The notes beneath the pieces were generated by a model that worked only from the letters and a program-made list of their open reading frames with translations, was not told the DNA's origin and made no database searches. A stretch of DNA of 21,651 bases, taken from positions 1-21,651 of the forward strand of contig JARWMV010000195.1 in assembly GCA_030998015.1 (NCBI GenBank), written 5' to 3'. A program made the position numbers and the translations under genes. Source of the stretch: Ceratorhiza oryzae-sativae (Eukaryota; Basidiomycota; Agaricomycetes; Cantharellales; Ceratobasidiaceae). This document shows, piece after piece, positions 14,772-21,651 of the stretch. Within the stretch, counting starts at the first letter, position 1. Each line of letters opens with the position of its first letter.

Positions 14772-15302
14772 ATGAGAAATATTACAAAATCACAATTTCA
14801 CACTTTTTCTCCTCTTAGCCGAAAAATTATGACAAAAGAAGAACGATCACTTTTTTCTTTATCTGCTGATTTAAAGGCCATATTGGTTGGTCTACTATTG
14901 GGAGACCTTTATGCTCGAAAACAAAAAAGAAGTGTAAATGCGTGTTTATGCTTCGAACAGGGACTTGTTCATGAGACTTATCTTTTCCATCTCTACGATT
15001 TATTTAAAAGTTACTGTCAATCAGCCCCCCAAACAAGTAATCGACTTCCTGATAAACGAACCGGTAAAATCTATGCTAGAGTCACATTTACAACCTGTGC
15101 ATTACCTTGCTTTAATGAGTTATATGACCCGCGCACGCCAGGGCCGCAGCTTATAGCTGCGATCGTAGGCGGGCACGGGTAAGTGATCTACTTACTCCTA
15201 TATCTTTAGCTTATTGGCTATGCGACGATGGTAGTTTTTGTAAATCAAGTCAAAGAGTTACTCTTTGTACAGAATCATTTACTTTCCCCACAGAATCGAC
15301 GC
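14772..15302 (+). pseudogene. LAGLIDADG_2-type homing endonuclease, first two thirds, broken
   Basis: ATG at 14772. Motif 1 is LKAILVGLLLGDLYARKQ, then SVNACLCFEQGLVH, YLFHLYDLFKSYCQS, RTGKIYARVTFTT and LPCFNELYD. A 55-bp GC insert (15126-15180) follows, with loss of the FYxxGKKVVP segment. Then DLLTPISLAYWLCDDGSF (motif 2) and CTESFTFPTES, where A copy 14 starts. The missing C-terminal part of the family reappears at 17399-17670, so these may be one gene split by about 2.1 kb. Confidence 0.82.
15126..15180 (+). mobile_element. 55-bp D-derived insert in HEG
   Basis: GACCCGCGCACGCCAGGGCC, a GCAGCTTATAGCTGC hairpin and GGCGGGCACGGGT: the two ends of a D unit around a small hairpin. It replaces rather than simply interrupts HEG sequence. 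Related to the insert at 3071-3106. Confidence 0.7.
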
Positions 15303-15474
15303 CCGCCGGCGTTAGAGGGAATCCTAAAGATTCCCTCGTAGAAAATGACGACCGTTCGTCATTTTCAGCCGGCGGCTAAATATCGATATTATGCCGCGCA
15401 CTAGCAATCGCAAACGGTTGCGATTGCTCACGTTGGTTGGTGGGACAAGTCCCACCAGCAACTAACGCGCGCGG
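15303..15474 (+). repeat. Family A element, copy 14 (short)
   Basis: Complete forward copy ending the HEG at CTESFTFPTES. Right flank GCCTTCGC resembles the GCCTACGC flank of copies 6, 15 and 19. Confidence 0.95.
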
Positions 15475-16000
15475 GCCTTCGCAAAGCACCGATTCTTGAC
15501 CCCCGATTTGCGCCAAATCGGACTCTTCCCTTACAGGCCCCCGCTAATCGATACCCCTGCCAAGACGTGCGCTAAAGCGCAGTTCTCTAGGCAGGGTGTA
15601 GATTTGCCTTCGCAAATCATCGATTAGTGGGAGCCCTCCGCGCTTAGGCCGCCCTGCGGGCGATCAAAGAGCGCGGAGGGGAAGAGGTTCCCTAGCAGCG
15701 TGTACTTGTACACGCTGACGACAGGGTTAGGGTAGGAGATCTCAGCGCTTAGGCCGCCCTTCGGGCGATAAAAGAGCGCGTTAGAAAGAAGAAGTAAACT
15801 CCCCTGCAAAAAGCCTAGGTACAATTAATTATACCTAGGACTTTTTGCCGGTAGATCGCTAAAGCGGCCGTGGGCGGCAGGGGACTCCTAAGGATGCCCC
15901 TCAAACAATGCAGCGTAGCTGCACATGTTTGGGGGGCAGTAGGCGGGCGTTTGATTTATATCCTCTGCTAACTTCTATCCTCGCCCCTACAAATTGATGT
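15475..16000. other. E and ATCGAT hairpin modules, no gene seen
   Basis: Contains the CTAATCGAT hairpin with nested CCTGCC module, E hairpins, an AGCGTGTACTTGTACACGCT hairpin (also near 17251), the CAAAAAGCCTAGG...ACTTTTTG stem (about 15806-15848) and a B-type CAAACAATGCAGC hairpin. GCGTTAGAAAGAAGAAGTA near 15780 recurs at 17390, where it runs into HEG sequence. Confidence 0.5.
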
Positions 16001-16439
16001 CCGCCGGCGTTAGAGGGAATCCTCAGATGAGGTAGCCTTGACCATGAGTCTCATGGTCCAGGCTACCTCCCATAAAGATTCCCTCGTAGAAAATGACGAC
16101 CGTTCGTCATTTTCAGCCGGCGGCTAAATATCGATATTATGCCGCGCACTAGCAATCGCAAACGGTTGCGATTGCTCACGTTGGTTGGTGGGACAAGTCC
16201 CACCAGCAACTAACGCGCGCGGGCCTACGCAAAGCATCACCCCGCTAATCGATACCCCTGCCAAGACGTGCGCTAAAGCGCAGTTCTCTAGGCAGGGTGT
16301 AGATTTGCCTTCGCAAATCATCGATTAGTTGAGCCCTCCGCGCTTAGGCCGCCCTGCGGGCGATCAAAGAGCGCGGAGGGATTTGTAAGGAGCGTTCAGC
16401 GCTTAGGCCGCGCCTAAAGGCGCGATCAAAGAGCGTTAG
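15978..16439 (+). repeat. 462-bp block, copy 2
   Basis: Direct copy of 4534-4995, including a long-form A. Confidence 0.9.
16001..16222 (+). repeat. Family A element, copy 15 (long)
   Basis: Complete forward copy, flanks AATTGATGT and GCCTACGC, identical to copy 6. Confidence 0.95.
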
Positions 16440-16455
16440 AGAAATAGCTTTTTGA

Positions 16456-16596
16456 CCCGAGCACGCCTGCGAACGCCCTGGCTTAAGCCAAGGCGGCCCT
16501 GGCGTGCGCGCGGCGTCTGATTCCGTCGGAATCAGACGCCGGCCGCGCTGGCGCCACAAGTTTTGTGGCGCGCATTGCAATCATTGGGGGTCACCG
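16456..16596. repeat. D-derived hairpins and GGCGCCACAAG module
   Basis: GACCCGAGCACGCCTGCG, a CCTGGCTTAAGCCAAGG hairpin, GCGCGCGGC and CGTCTGATTCC/GGAATCAGACG, then GGCGCCACAAG/TTTGTGGCGC and CAATCATTGGGGGTCA. These are pieces of D and B elements joined together. Confidence 0.65.
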
Positions 16597-16773
16597 GCGA
16601 CGGATTGTTTAAATAGACCCTTAGAAGCTGAAACATTAGAATCAGTCACATCTATCTACGGTGCGTTACTTGAATTAATTTTAACTCCTGTAATTAAATA
16701 CACAAGCATAGTTTTACCAAACCCATGGTGGATCGTAGGATTTGTGAGCTTTAATACTATTTTAGTAAATTAA
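16597..16773 (+). pseudogene. LAGLIDADG_1 HEG fragment Z (motif 2)
   Basis: LNRPLEAETLESVTSIYG, ALLELILTPVIKYTS and motif 2 NPWWIVGFVS, closely related to fragment X but without its B insertion. Homology stops at GFVS and the frame then runs a few codons to TAA at 16773. Upstream it is joined to B/D repeat DNA. It is a third HEG half ending at the same place as X and Y. Confidence 0.8.
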
Positions 16774-17398
16774 TGTGCGGAGAATAAAATAAAAGAGATG
16801 AAAACAACAATAATGCTTTTTGCTTGTAACATTGTAAATATGTTAGCCAATGTGCTACCTTCTCTTCGAATATCTCCTCTATTATTACCCTCGAGAATCG
16901 ATGTAGATTTGCCAGGGCAAATCATCGATTCTCGGCGAGGTATTGCGAGGTACCCTGGAACTTTAAGTTCCAGGGTACCTCGGAATCAGACGCCCGCCGC
17001 GCTGGGGACGACCGAATGCACCTTTACGGTGGTTTTGGGCCCTAGTGCCCCCCAAACATGTGCAGCTACGCTGCATTGTTTGGGGGGCATCCACCCCCCA
17101 AATGAAGCAATTACGGGGCCTCTAAAATAGCTTTGCTATTTTAAGTGGCCCCTAATTGCATCATTGGGGGTCTACGGGCATCCTCTAGCCCTCCGCGCTT
17201 AGGCCGCCCTGCGGGCGATCAAAGAGCGCGGAGGGGAAGAGGTTCCCTAGCAGCGTGTACTTGTACACGCTGACGACAGGGTTAGGGTAGGAGTTCTCTC
17301 TCTTCCCTTTCAGCTGCTCCCCAATGATTGCAATGCGCGCCACAAGACGAGCCCCCCGCTCAGGCCGCCCTTCGGGCGATCAAAGAGCGCGTTAGAAA
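16774..17398. other. Repeat DNA with 153-bp repeat copy 2
   Basis: Contains a CTCGAGAATCGATG hairpin, the GAGGTACCCTGGAAC hairpin, the 153-bp repeat (17028-17180), E hairpins and the GTGTACTTGTACAC hairpin. An open stretch at 16798-16900 (MKTTIMLFACNIVNMLANVLP) is A+T-rich and hydrophobic but matches nothing I know. Confidence 0.5.
17028..17180 (+). repeat. 153-bp direct repeat, copy 2
   Basis: Same as 11126-11278. Confidence 0.85.
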
Positions 17399-17670
17399 GA
17401 AGAAGTAACTCTTTTAGTTACTGTCTTAAATGATAAGTTCGGGTTAAAATGTTACTTAAACAAACCCGCGGCCATAAGGACTTTGATTCCGAGGTAGCCT
17501 GGAACCTCGGGGGTCCAGGCTACCTCGCAATACCTCTAGCTACTGGAGGCCGCGTATCCGCCGGCTCCCGGCGGGGTTATGTAATCATAATACCCGCTTA
17601 TTCAATTTCTGTGTTACAAGAATTGTTGGCTACTGAGATGAACCCCATGATGAAATACAAAATTGGCTTA
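17399..17670 (+). pseudogene. LAGLIDADG_2-type HEG, C-terminal part, broken
   Basis: EEVTLLVTVLNDKFGLKCYLN, then a GC insert (about 17467-17574) with GAGGTAGCCTGG...CCAGGCTACCTC inside CGCGGCC...GGCCGCG, then GYVIIIPAYSISVLQELL, NPMMKYKIGL. This is precisely the C-terminal portion missing from the HEG at 14772-15302. The stop expected after KIGL is not present; hairpin DNA follows. Confidence 0.8.
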
Positions 17671-17705
17671 AATCCCCTCCTAGCCAGAACTCCATATGCG
17701 AAAAG

Positions 17706-17824
17706 CAACGGCCTCCCAATGCGTTACCAAGCCTGTAAGGCACGCCCTACGGGCCAGCGTATTGGGAGTGCCATTACCCCCCCAAACAATGCAGCATAGC
17801 TGCATCAGTTTGGGGGGTCAACTG
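17706..17824 (-). mobile_element. B-type double-hairpin element, reverse orientation
   Basis: On the minus strand it reads CAGTTG, ACCCCCCAAACTGATGCAGC hairpin, TAATGG, a CTCCCAATACG...GCATTGGGA hairpin, CCGTTG. The two flanks share GTTG, and the spacer is complementary to CCGTTG with G-T pairs. Confidence 0.75.
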
Positions 17825-17924
17825 CCATTCATCATCACATGCCCCGAAGGGCCCGAAAGGGATGATGGCCCCAGAGGGAAAAATGCTAATGTAATTTTGA
17901 GATTTGAACAAGGAATTATTCATA

Positions 17925-18342
17925 CCCCCGCTTAGGGTCAACCAGCATTGTATTTATATATAAATACATGCTGTTGACCCGTGGGTATGGTTATCGAGGC
18001 CGCGTTCGCGGCGAGGTATTGCGAGGTACCCTGGAACTTTCAGTTCCAGGGTACCTCGGAATCAGACGCCGCGCGCACGCCAGGGCCGCCTTGGCTTACA
18101 TTGACCTTAAGGTCAATATGAGCCAAGCTTGCTTGGCTTAAGCCAAGGCGTTCGCAGGCGTGCACGGGTCCCGCCGGCGTTAGAGGGAATCCTAAAGATT
18201 CCCTCGTAGAAAATGACGACCGTTCGTCATTTTCAGCCGGCGGCTAAATATCGATATTATGCCGCGCACTAGCAATCGCAAACGGTTGCGATTGCTCACG
18301 TTGGTTGGTGGGACAAGTCCCACCAGCAACTAACGCGCGCGG
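17925..18342 (+). mobile_element. 418-bp D-A compound element, copy 2
   Basis: D unit 17925-18170 plus A copy 16, inserted after CATA within an HEG. By eye it differs from copy 1 at about two bases (for example CTTTCAG against CTTTAAG). Confidence 0.85.
18171..18342 (+). repeat. Family A element, copy 16 (short)
   Basis: Right part of the second D-A compound. Confidence 0.95.
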
Positions 18343-18658
18343 ACCTTTTTCATTTGTATGTTTTATACAAAAATTATTGCTTGTCAGCTCCAACAACCTC
18401 TAACCGATTGCCTGACATAAGAACAGGGTGTACAATCGGGTAAGTTTTAACACTATGGCATTACCTTGTTTTAATGAACTTTATTGTCTTTTTTATTCTG
18501 ATAAGAAAAAAGTAATTCCCCTACCCTATCTCGTGTCAACTACTCTGAAGTTGTTGCACGTACGTGCAACAATTTCACGCTTGTAGAGGAGACGTCTGTG
18601 TGCGGCTTAAGCCGTACACAGACGGCTCCGAAGCTTGAGTCGAACCGTGGTTTAGCGT

Positions 18659-18830
18659 CCGCGCGCGTTAGTTGCTGGTGGGACTTGTCCCACCAACCAA
18701 CGTGAGCAATCGCAACCGTTTGCGATTGCTAGTGCGCGGCATAATATCGATATTTAGCCGCCGGCTGAAAATGACGAACGGTCGTCATTTTCTACGAGGG
18801 AATCTTTAGGATTCCCTCTAACGCCGGCGG
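18659..18830 (-). repeat. Family A element, copy 17 (short)
   Basis: Complete reverse copy; mirror of copy 11. Confidence 0.95.
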
Positions 18831-19040
18831 GACCCGTGCACGCCTGCGAACGCCTTGGCTTGCCAAGGCGGCCCTGGCGTGCGCGCGGCTCGCCGCGAAC
18901 GCGGCCTCGTTAACAATGCCCACGGGTCGTTGACCCTCCGCTTTATTACCCCTGCCAAGACGTGCGCTAAAGCGCAGTTCTCTAGGCAGGGCGGCTGAAA
19001 TCTTGGGTTACACCTAAGATTTTAGCCGATAGAGCGGGGG
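18831..19040 (-). repeat. D-type unit with nested CCTGCC hairpin (mirror of 10129-10338)
   Basis: Between A copies 17 and 18, in reverse orientation. Confidence 0.8.
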
Positions 19041-19041
19041 C

Positions 19042-19263
19042 CCGCGCGCGTTAGTTGCTGGTGGGACTTGTCCCACCAACCAACGTGAGCAATCGCAACC
19101 GTTTGCGATTGCTAGTGCGCGGCATAATATCGATATTTAGCCGCCGGCTGAAAATGACGAACGGTCGTCATTTTCTACGAGGGAATCTTTATGGGAGGTA
19201 GCCTGGACCATGAGACTCATGGTCAAGGCTACCTCATCTGAGGATTCCCTCTAACGCCGGCGG
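19042..19263 (-). repeat. Family A element, copy 18 (long)
   Basis: Complete reverse copy; mirror of copy 10. Confidence 0.95.
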
Positions 19264-19341
19264 ATACAGGTCCAGCAAGATTTTATAAATCTTGCATGGA
19301 AGCAAACCACGGAACGATGTTGACCGAGATAGAGGCCAGAC

Positions 19342-20382
19342 TAATTTTAGATGAGCTCTACATTTATCTTCACGCACGGCCTATGCATTTTTCGTTCATT
19401 TTTCTTACAGACCATCACAGATGTTCAGCAGGAAAAACGGATGGAAATCACCTACTGCCTGGCCTTTTTATCTTTTTACCATCAGAGATATCCAGAATGT
19501 AAATTATCTTTATCCGTGATGAGACTATTTCTAATAAATTGAATCTACCAAAGGCTACCGGGTTGGAGGTTATTCTCCATTATGGGGCGCGGAGTTACGG
19601 GCAAAGGGGGCCATTTGGTGGTGATTCCACCACCAAGCGCGGTAGCACAGTCAGCCTGCTGACTGGGAAATTAGGGATTATGAATAAAGGCGGGTATTGG
19701 GTGAATGATCTTATATCTGTTAAATAGAGCCGCGATCGATCGAACGTGAGCCTTCCCTTTCCAACCCTATTTAGAGTACACTGGGCCCAGTCGAAGGATA
19801 ATTGACGGAAGTTGATCTGGTCAGACCAACTGACTTTTTTGCAGACGTCAATTTCCGAAGGCGGGGAGCTGGGCAATACCGCGTAACTCCATCATGATCA
19901 AAATAATGCATGAGAGCAGCTTTGATCTATCCCGCCTGGGAATCAGGTGAGGCCCTACCCCCTATACCCCAACCGTGACCCAACCACGATAAGAATACTT
20001 ATCGTAGACCCCCAACAAGGCAATGGCCTCCCAATGCGTTACCAAGCCTGTAAGGCACGCCCTACGGGCCAACGTATTGGGGGGGGGGGGCCATTACCTT
20101 ATTGGGGGGCGTATGCCCCTCAAACAATGCAGCGTAGCTGCACATGTTTGGGGGGCAGGAGTTGGGCACCGCTCTTTGATCGCGCCTTTAGGCGCGGCCT
20201 AAGCGCTGAACGCTCCTTACAAATCCCTCCGCGCTCTTTGATCGCCCGCAGGGCGGCCTAAGCGCGGAGGGCTCAACTAATCGATGATTTGCGAAGGCAA
20301 ATCTACACCCTGCCTAGAGAACTGCGCTTTAGCGCACGTCTTGGCAGGGGTATCGATTAGCGGGGTGATGCTTTGCGTAGGC
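19342..20382. other. Mostly unrecognised DNA, then B and E repeats
   Basis: 19342-19735 is single-copy, with open frames of 60-68 codons lacking family motifs; GATTCCACCACCAAGC near 19622 recurs near 21178. 19796-19856 repeats the GATCTGGTCAGACC module of 2620-2672. 20006-20115 is a nested B/C element with a run of 12 G at 20079-20090. 20170-20382 is the inverted E-hairpin part of the 462-bp block. Confidence 0.5.
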
Positions 20383-20584
20383 CCGCGCGCGTTAGTTGCT
20401 GGTGGGACTTGTCCCACCAACCAACGTGAGCAATCGCAACCGTTTGCGATTGCTAGTGCGCGGCATAATATCGATATTTAGCCGCCGGCTGAAAATGACG
20501 AACGGTCGTCATTTTCTACGAGGGAATCTTTAGGATTCCCTCTAACGCCGGCGGACATCAATTTGTGGGGGCGAGGACGGGAAG
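20170..20584 (-). repeat. Inverted copy of the 462-bp block (short-A version)
   Basis: Reverse complement of about 4527-4991, except that its A copy lacks the 50-bp hairpin and one base differs near 20568 (GTGGGGGC against GTAGGGGC). Confidence 0.85.
20383..20554 (-). repeat. Family A element, copy 19 (short)
   Basis: Complete reverse copy, flanks GCGTAGG and ACATCAATT. Confidence 0.95.
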
Positions 20585-20698
20585 AGGCTACGGGTCAAGT
20601 ACAATATTACGCAGGCAGGGACTATGCCGCCTGTGTCGGGCTAACTTGACATAGGGATGGGGCGGTGGTGAAAAGGAAAGTATAAAGTTCAAACATAA
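20555..20698. other. Unrecognised leader before tRNA-Asp-like gene
   Basis: About 20616-20673 (GGGACTATG...GGGGCGGTGG) resembles 5126-5175, roughly three quarters identical by eye. Function unknown. Confidence 0.4.
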
Positions 20699-20770
20699 GG
20701 GTTGTTAGCTTAATAGGTAAAGCCCCTAAGCGTCACTTAGGATTATATCGGTTCGATTCCGATAGGACCC
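20699..20770 (+). tRNA. trnD: tRNA-Asp-like (anticodon GTC, C33)
   Basis: A 72-nt cloverleaf. Acceptor GGGTTGT faces AGGACCC, with a G-T pair at 5:68 and a G-G mismatch at 6:67. D-stem GCTT/AAGC. Anticodon stem CCTAA/TTAGG has loop GCGTCAC, which centres GTC but has C instead of T at position 33. T-stem ATCGG/CCGAT has loop TTCGATT. Base 73 is G, as expected for Asp. The odd position 33 and acceptor mismatch could mean a decayed gene, RNA editing or another identity. It lies 713 bp upstream of nad4L. Confidence 0.7.
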
Positions 20771-21483
20771 GATGGGATTGTCAAGCCCCTAAATTTAGAC
20801 ACAGACTCCGATAAGACCAGGAATCCCGGAAAACATGTTTTCCGGGATTCAGCGCGCCTTATTTCCCCCCCCCTGAATACTAAGGCGGGGCGGGGTTGGG
20901 CAGCACCCATTGCCGTCCTGCCACCGCGCTTAGGCCGCCCTTCGGGCGATCAAAGAGCGCGGTGGGGCAAGATTATGGCAACTACCCCGCCGCCGTATGG
21001 ACTTTGAGGAGCCGGCCCAGCTAGGGGACTTATCGTGGTTGGGAGGAGTCCTGAGGGACCCATCAGGACGTTGCCGAACGGCTAATTTCCCCAGGGTTAT
21101 CCAATACTGACTATGTCAGTACTGTGGAGGGAGAGATGAAGATTAATCTCCATCCTGGAAGACTTACTGCGCTTGGAGATTCCACCACCAAGCACGGTAG
21201 CGTAGGTCCCTAAGTTAAATTTGGGTTATAGGAGTTGTGAATACCAAACTCCCTTCGGTAGCAACCTCTACTACGTCGTTCCCATCAAAAGGAACGAGGT
21301 TTTATTACTTTTTTTTGTTCATGTCTGGAAACCCCAAAATAAAGCGTTAACTAGCATGCGGCCTCATGCTTCAGGCTAGGGCAGCCTCATCTTTCGTGTG
21401 GTTGACAATGATTCGATCTTAACTATATCGGGTCAGAGTGCAATTTAGGACGCACAAAAAGAATAAAATAAAAAATATAAATT
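20771..21483. other. Intergenic DNA upstream of nad4L
   Basis: Contains a perfect 30-bp palindrome (20821-20850, GGGATTC ends), an E hairpin (about 20922-20967), GGAGTCCTGAGGGACCCATC...stems near 21045-21070, an AGTACTGACATAG-type hairpin near 21105-21122, and CGTTCCC...GGAACG (21276-21297) followed by T-rich DNA. The last 60 bp before nad4L are A+T-rich. No gene recognised. Confidence 0.5.
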
Positions 21484-21651
21484 ATGAATCTTTCAATAAT
21501 ACTGTTTTTAATTGGAATTTTAGGATTTATATTGAATAGAAAAAATATTATCCTATTAATCATTTCCATCGAGATAATGTTACTAGCTGTAACATTACTT
21601 GTTTTAATTAGTTCTTTTGGTTTCGATGATAACATCGGTCAAACATTCGGT
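21484..21651 (+). CDS. nad4L: NADH dehydrogenase subunit 4L, 5' part
   Basis: 56 codons from ATG, running off the window; fungal ND4L is usually about 89 residues. It starts MNLSIILFLIGILGFIL (first membrane helix), followed by NRKNIILLIISIEIMLLA with the conserved membrane glutamate (residue 30) of the NuoK/ND4L family, and SSFGFDDNIGQTFG. It is a membrane subunit of complex I involved in proton transfer. The frame is intact with no insertions, unlike the HEGs around. In many fungi nad5 follows directly; that would be outside the window. Confidence 0.95.
   Translation, partial: MNLSIILFLIGILGFILNRKNIILLIISIEIMLLAVTLLVLISSFGFDDNIGQTFG

Larger units (their letters stand above)
17877..18515 (+). 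pseudogene. LAGLIDADG_2-type HEG fragment split by D-A compound
   Basis: KNANVILRFEQGIIH (17877-17924), the 418-bp D-A compound, then LFHLYVLYKNYCLSAP, TSNRLPDIRTG, a shifted frame, and MALPCFNELYCLFY, DKKKVIP, ending at 18515 where the IR2 arm begins. Motif 1 is missing upstream (hairpin DNA) and motif 2 is missing downstream. Confidence 0.8.
18516..19341 (-). repeat. 826-bp inverted repeat (IR2), right arm
   Basis: Reverse complement of 9828-10653. Its inner edge falls in the KKVIP codons of an HEG. Confidence 0.92.

Noticed and set aside
19351..19727. Protein genes in the 60-68 codon frames here
   Set aside because: Overlapping frames with no motifs, hydrophobic pattern or conserved neighbour; likely chance frames.
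1..20554. CRISPR-like array of palindromic repeats
   Set aside because: The repeats are 172-222 bp, dispersed in both orientations at irregular distances, without short regular spacers or cas genes.

Overview
The window is fungal mitochondrial DNA. It carries a full-length nad6, the 5' part of nad4L at the right edge, two tRNA genes (Asn-GUU and an Asp-GUC-like gene) and many LAGLIDADG homing-endonuclease (HEG) genes and fragments. All the conventional genes lie on the + strand. The only minus-strand HEG is the mirror copy in the left palindrome arm. About ten conserved Trp positions in nad6 and the HEGs are all TGG, and TAG and TAA end two homologous HEGs at the same codon. This suggests UGA, UAG and UAA are all stops, as in some early-diverging fungi. 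Together with abundant GC-rich double hairpins, a chytrid, blastocladiomycete or zygomycete-grade host is plausible, but I cannot place it further.

The protein genes are A+T-rich. Most of the rest is GC-rich, nested, palindromic repeat DNA. A 172-bp element (222 bp with an extra hairpin), here called family A, occurs 19 times. Other modules are called B (CCCCCC-AAACTG double hairpins), D (a compound hairpin unit), E (CCTCCGCGC hairpins) and G (CGTACG hairpin block). They sit inside one another and inside HEG reading frames.

Layout. Positions 1-4725: a near-perfect 4.7-kb palindrome (two arms of about 2.34 kb, 40-bp spacer), each arm holding the same HEG broken by at least five hairpin insertions. 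4534-6262: repeat blocks, with a 171-bp direct duplication around one A copy. 6263-6333: tRNA-Asn. 6334-7198: unrecognised, with hairpins. 7199-8851: two LAGLIDADG_2-type HEGs. 8852-11795: repeats, including the left arm of an 826-bp inverted repeat. 11796-12473: nad6, followed in frame by a LAGLIDADG_1-type HEG. 12876-14128: shredded HEG halves among A, B and D elements. 14772-18515: at least two more broken LAGLIDADG_2 HEGs plus another LAGLIDADG_1 half. 18516-19341: the right arm of the 826-bp inverted repeat. 19342-20698: repeats. 20699-20770: tRNA-Asp-like. 21484 onward: nad4L.

The most notable signal is the architecture of the B elements. At insertion sites inside or beside HEGs they read target - hairpin 1 - reverse complement of target - hairpin 2 - target. 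Conceptually removing the element plus one target copy restores the HEG reading frame at two sites. Other notable points are the HEG joined in frame to the end of nad6 with no start codon of its own, three HEG halves that all end at the second LAGLIDADG motif, and inverted repeats that could flip the nad6 segment. nad6 and nad4L look intact, which argues for real mtDNA rather than a nuclear copy. The large palindrome at the window edge could be a linear-molecule end, a true duplication or an assembly fold-back.
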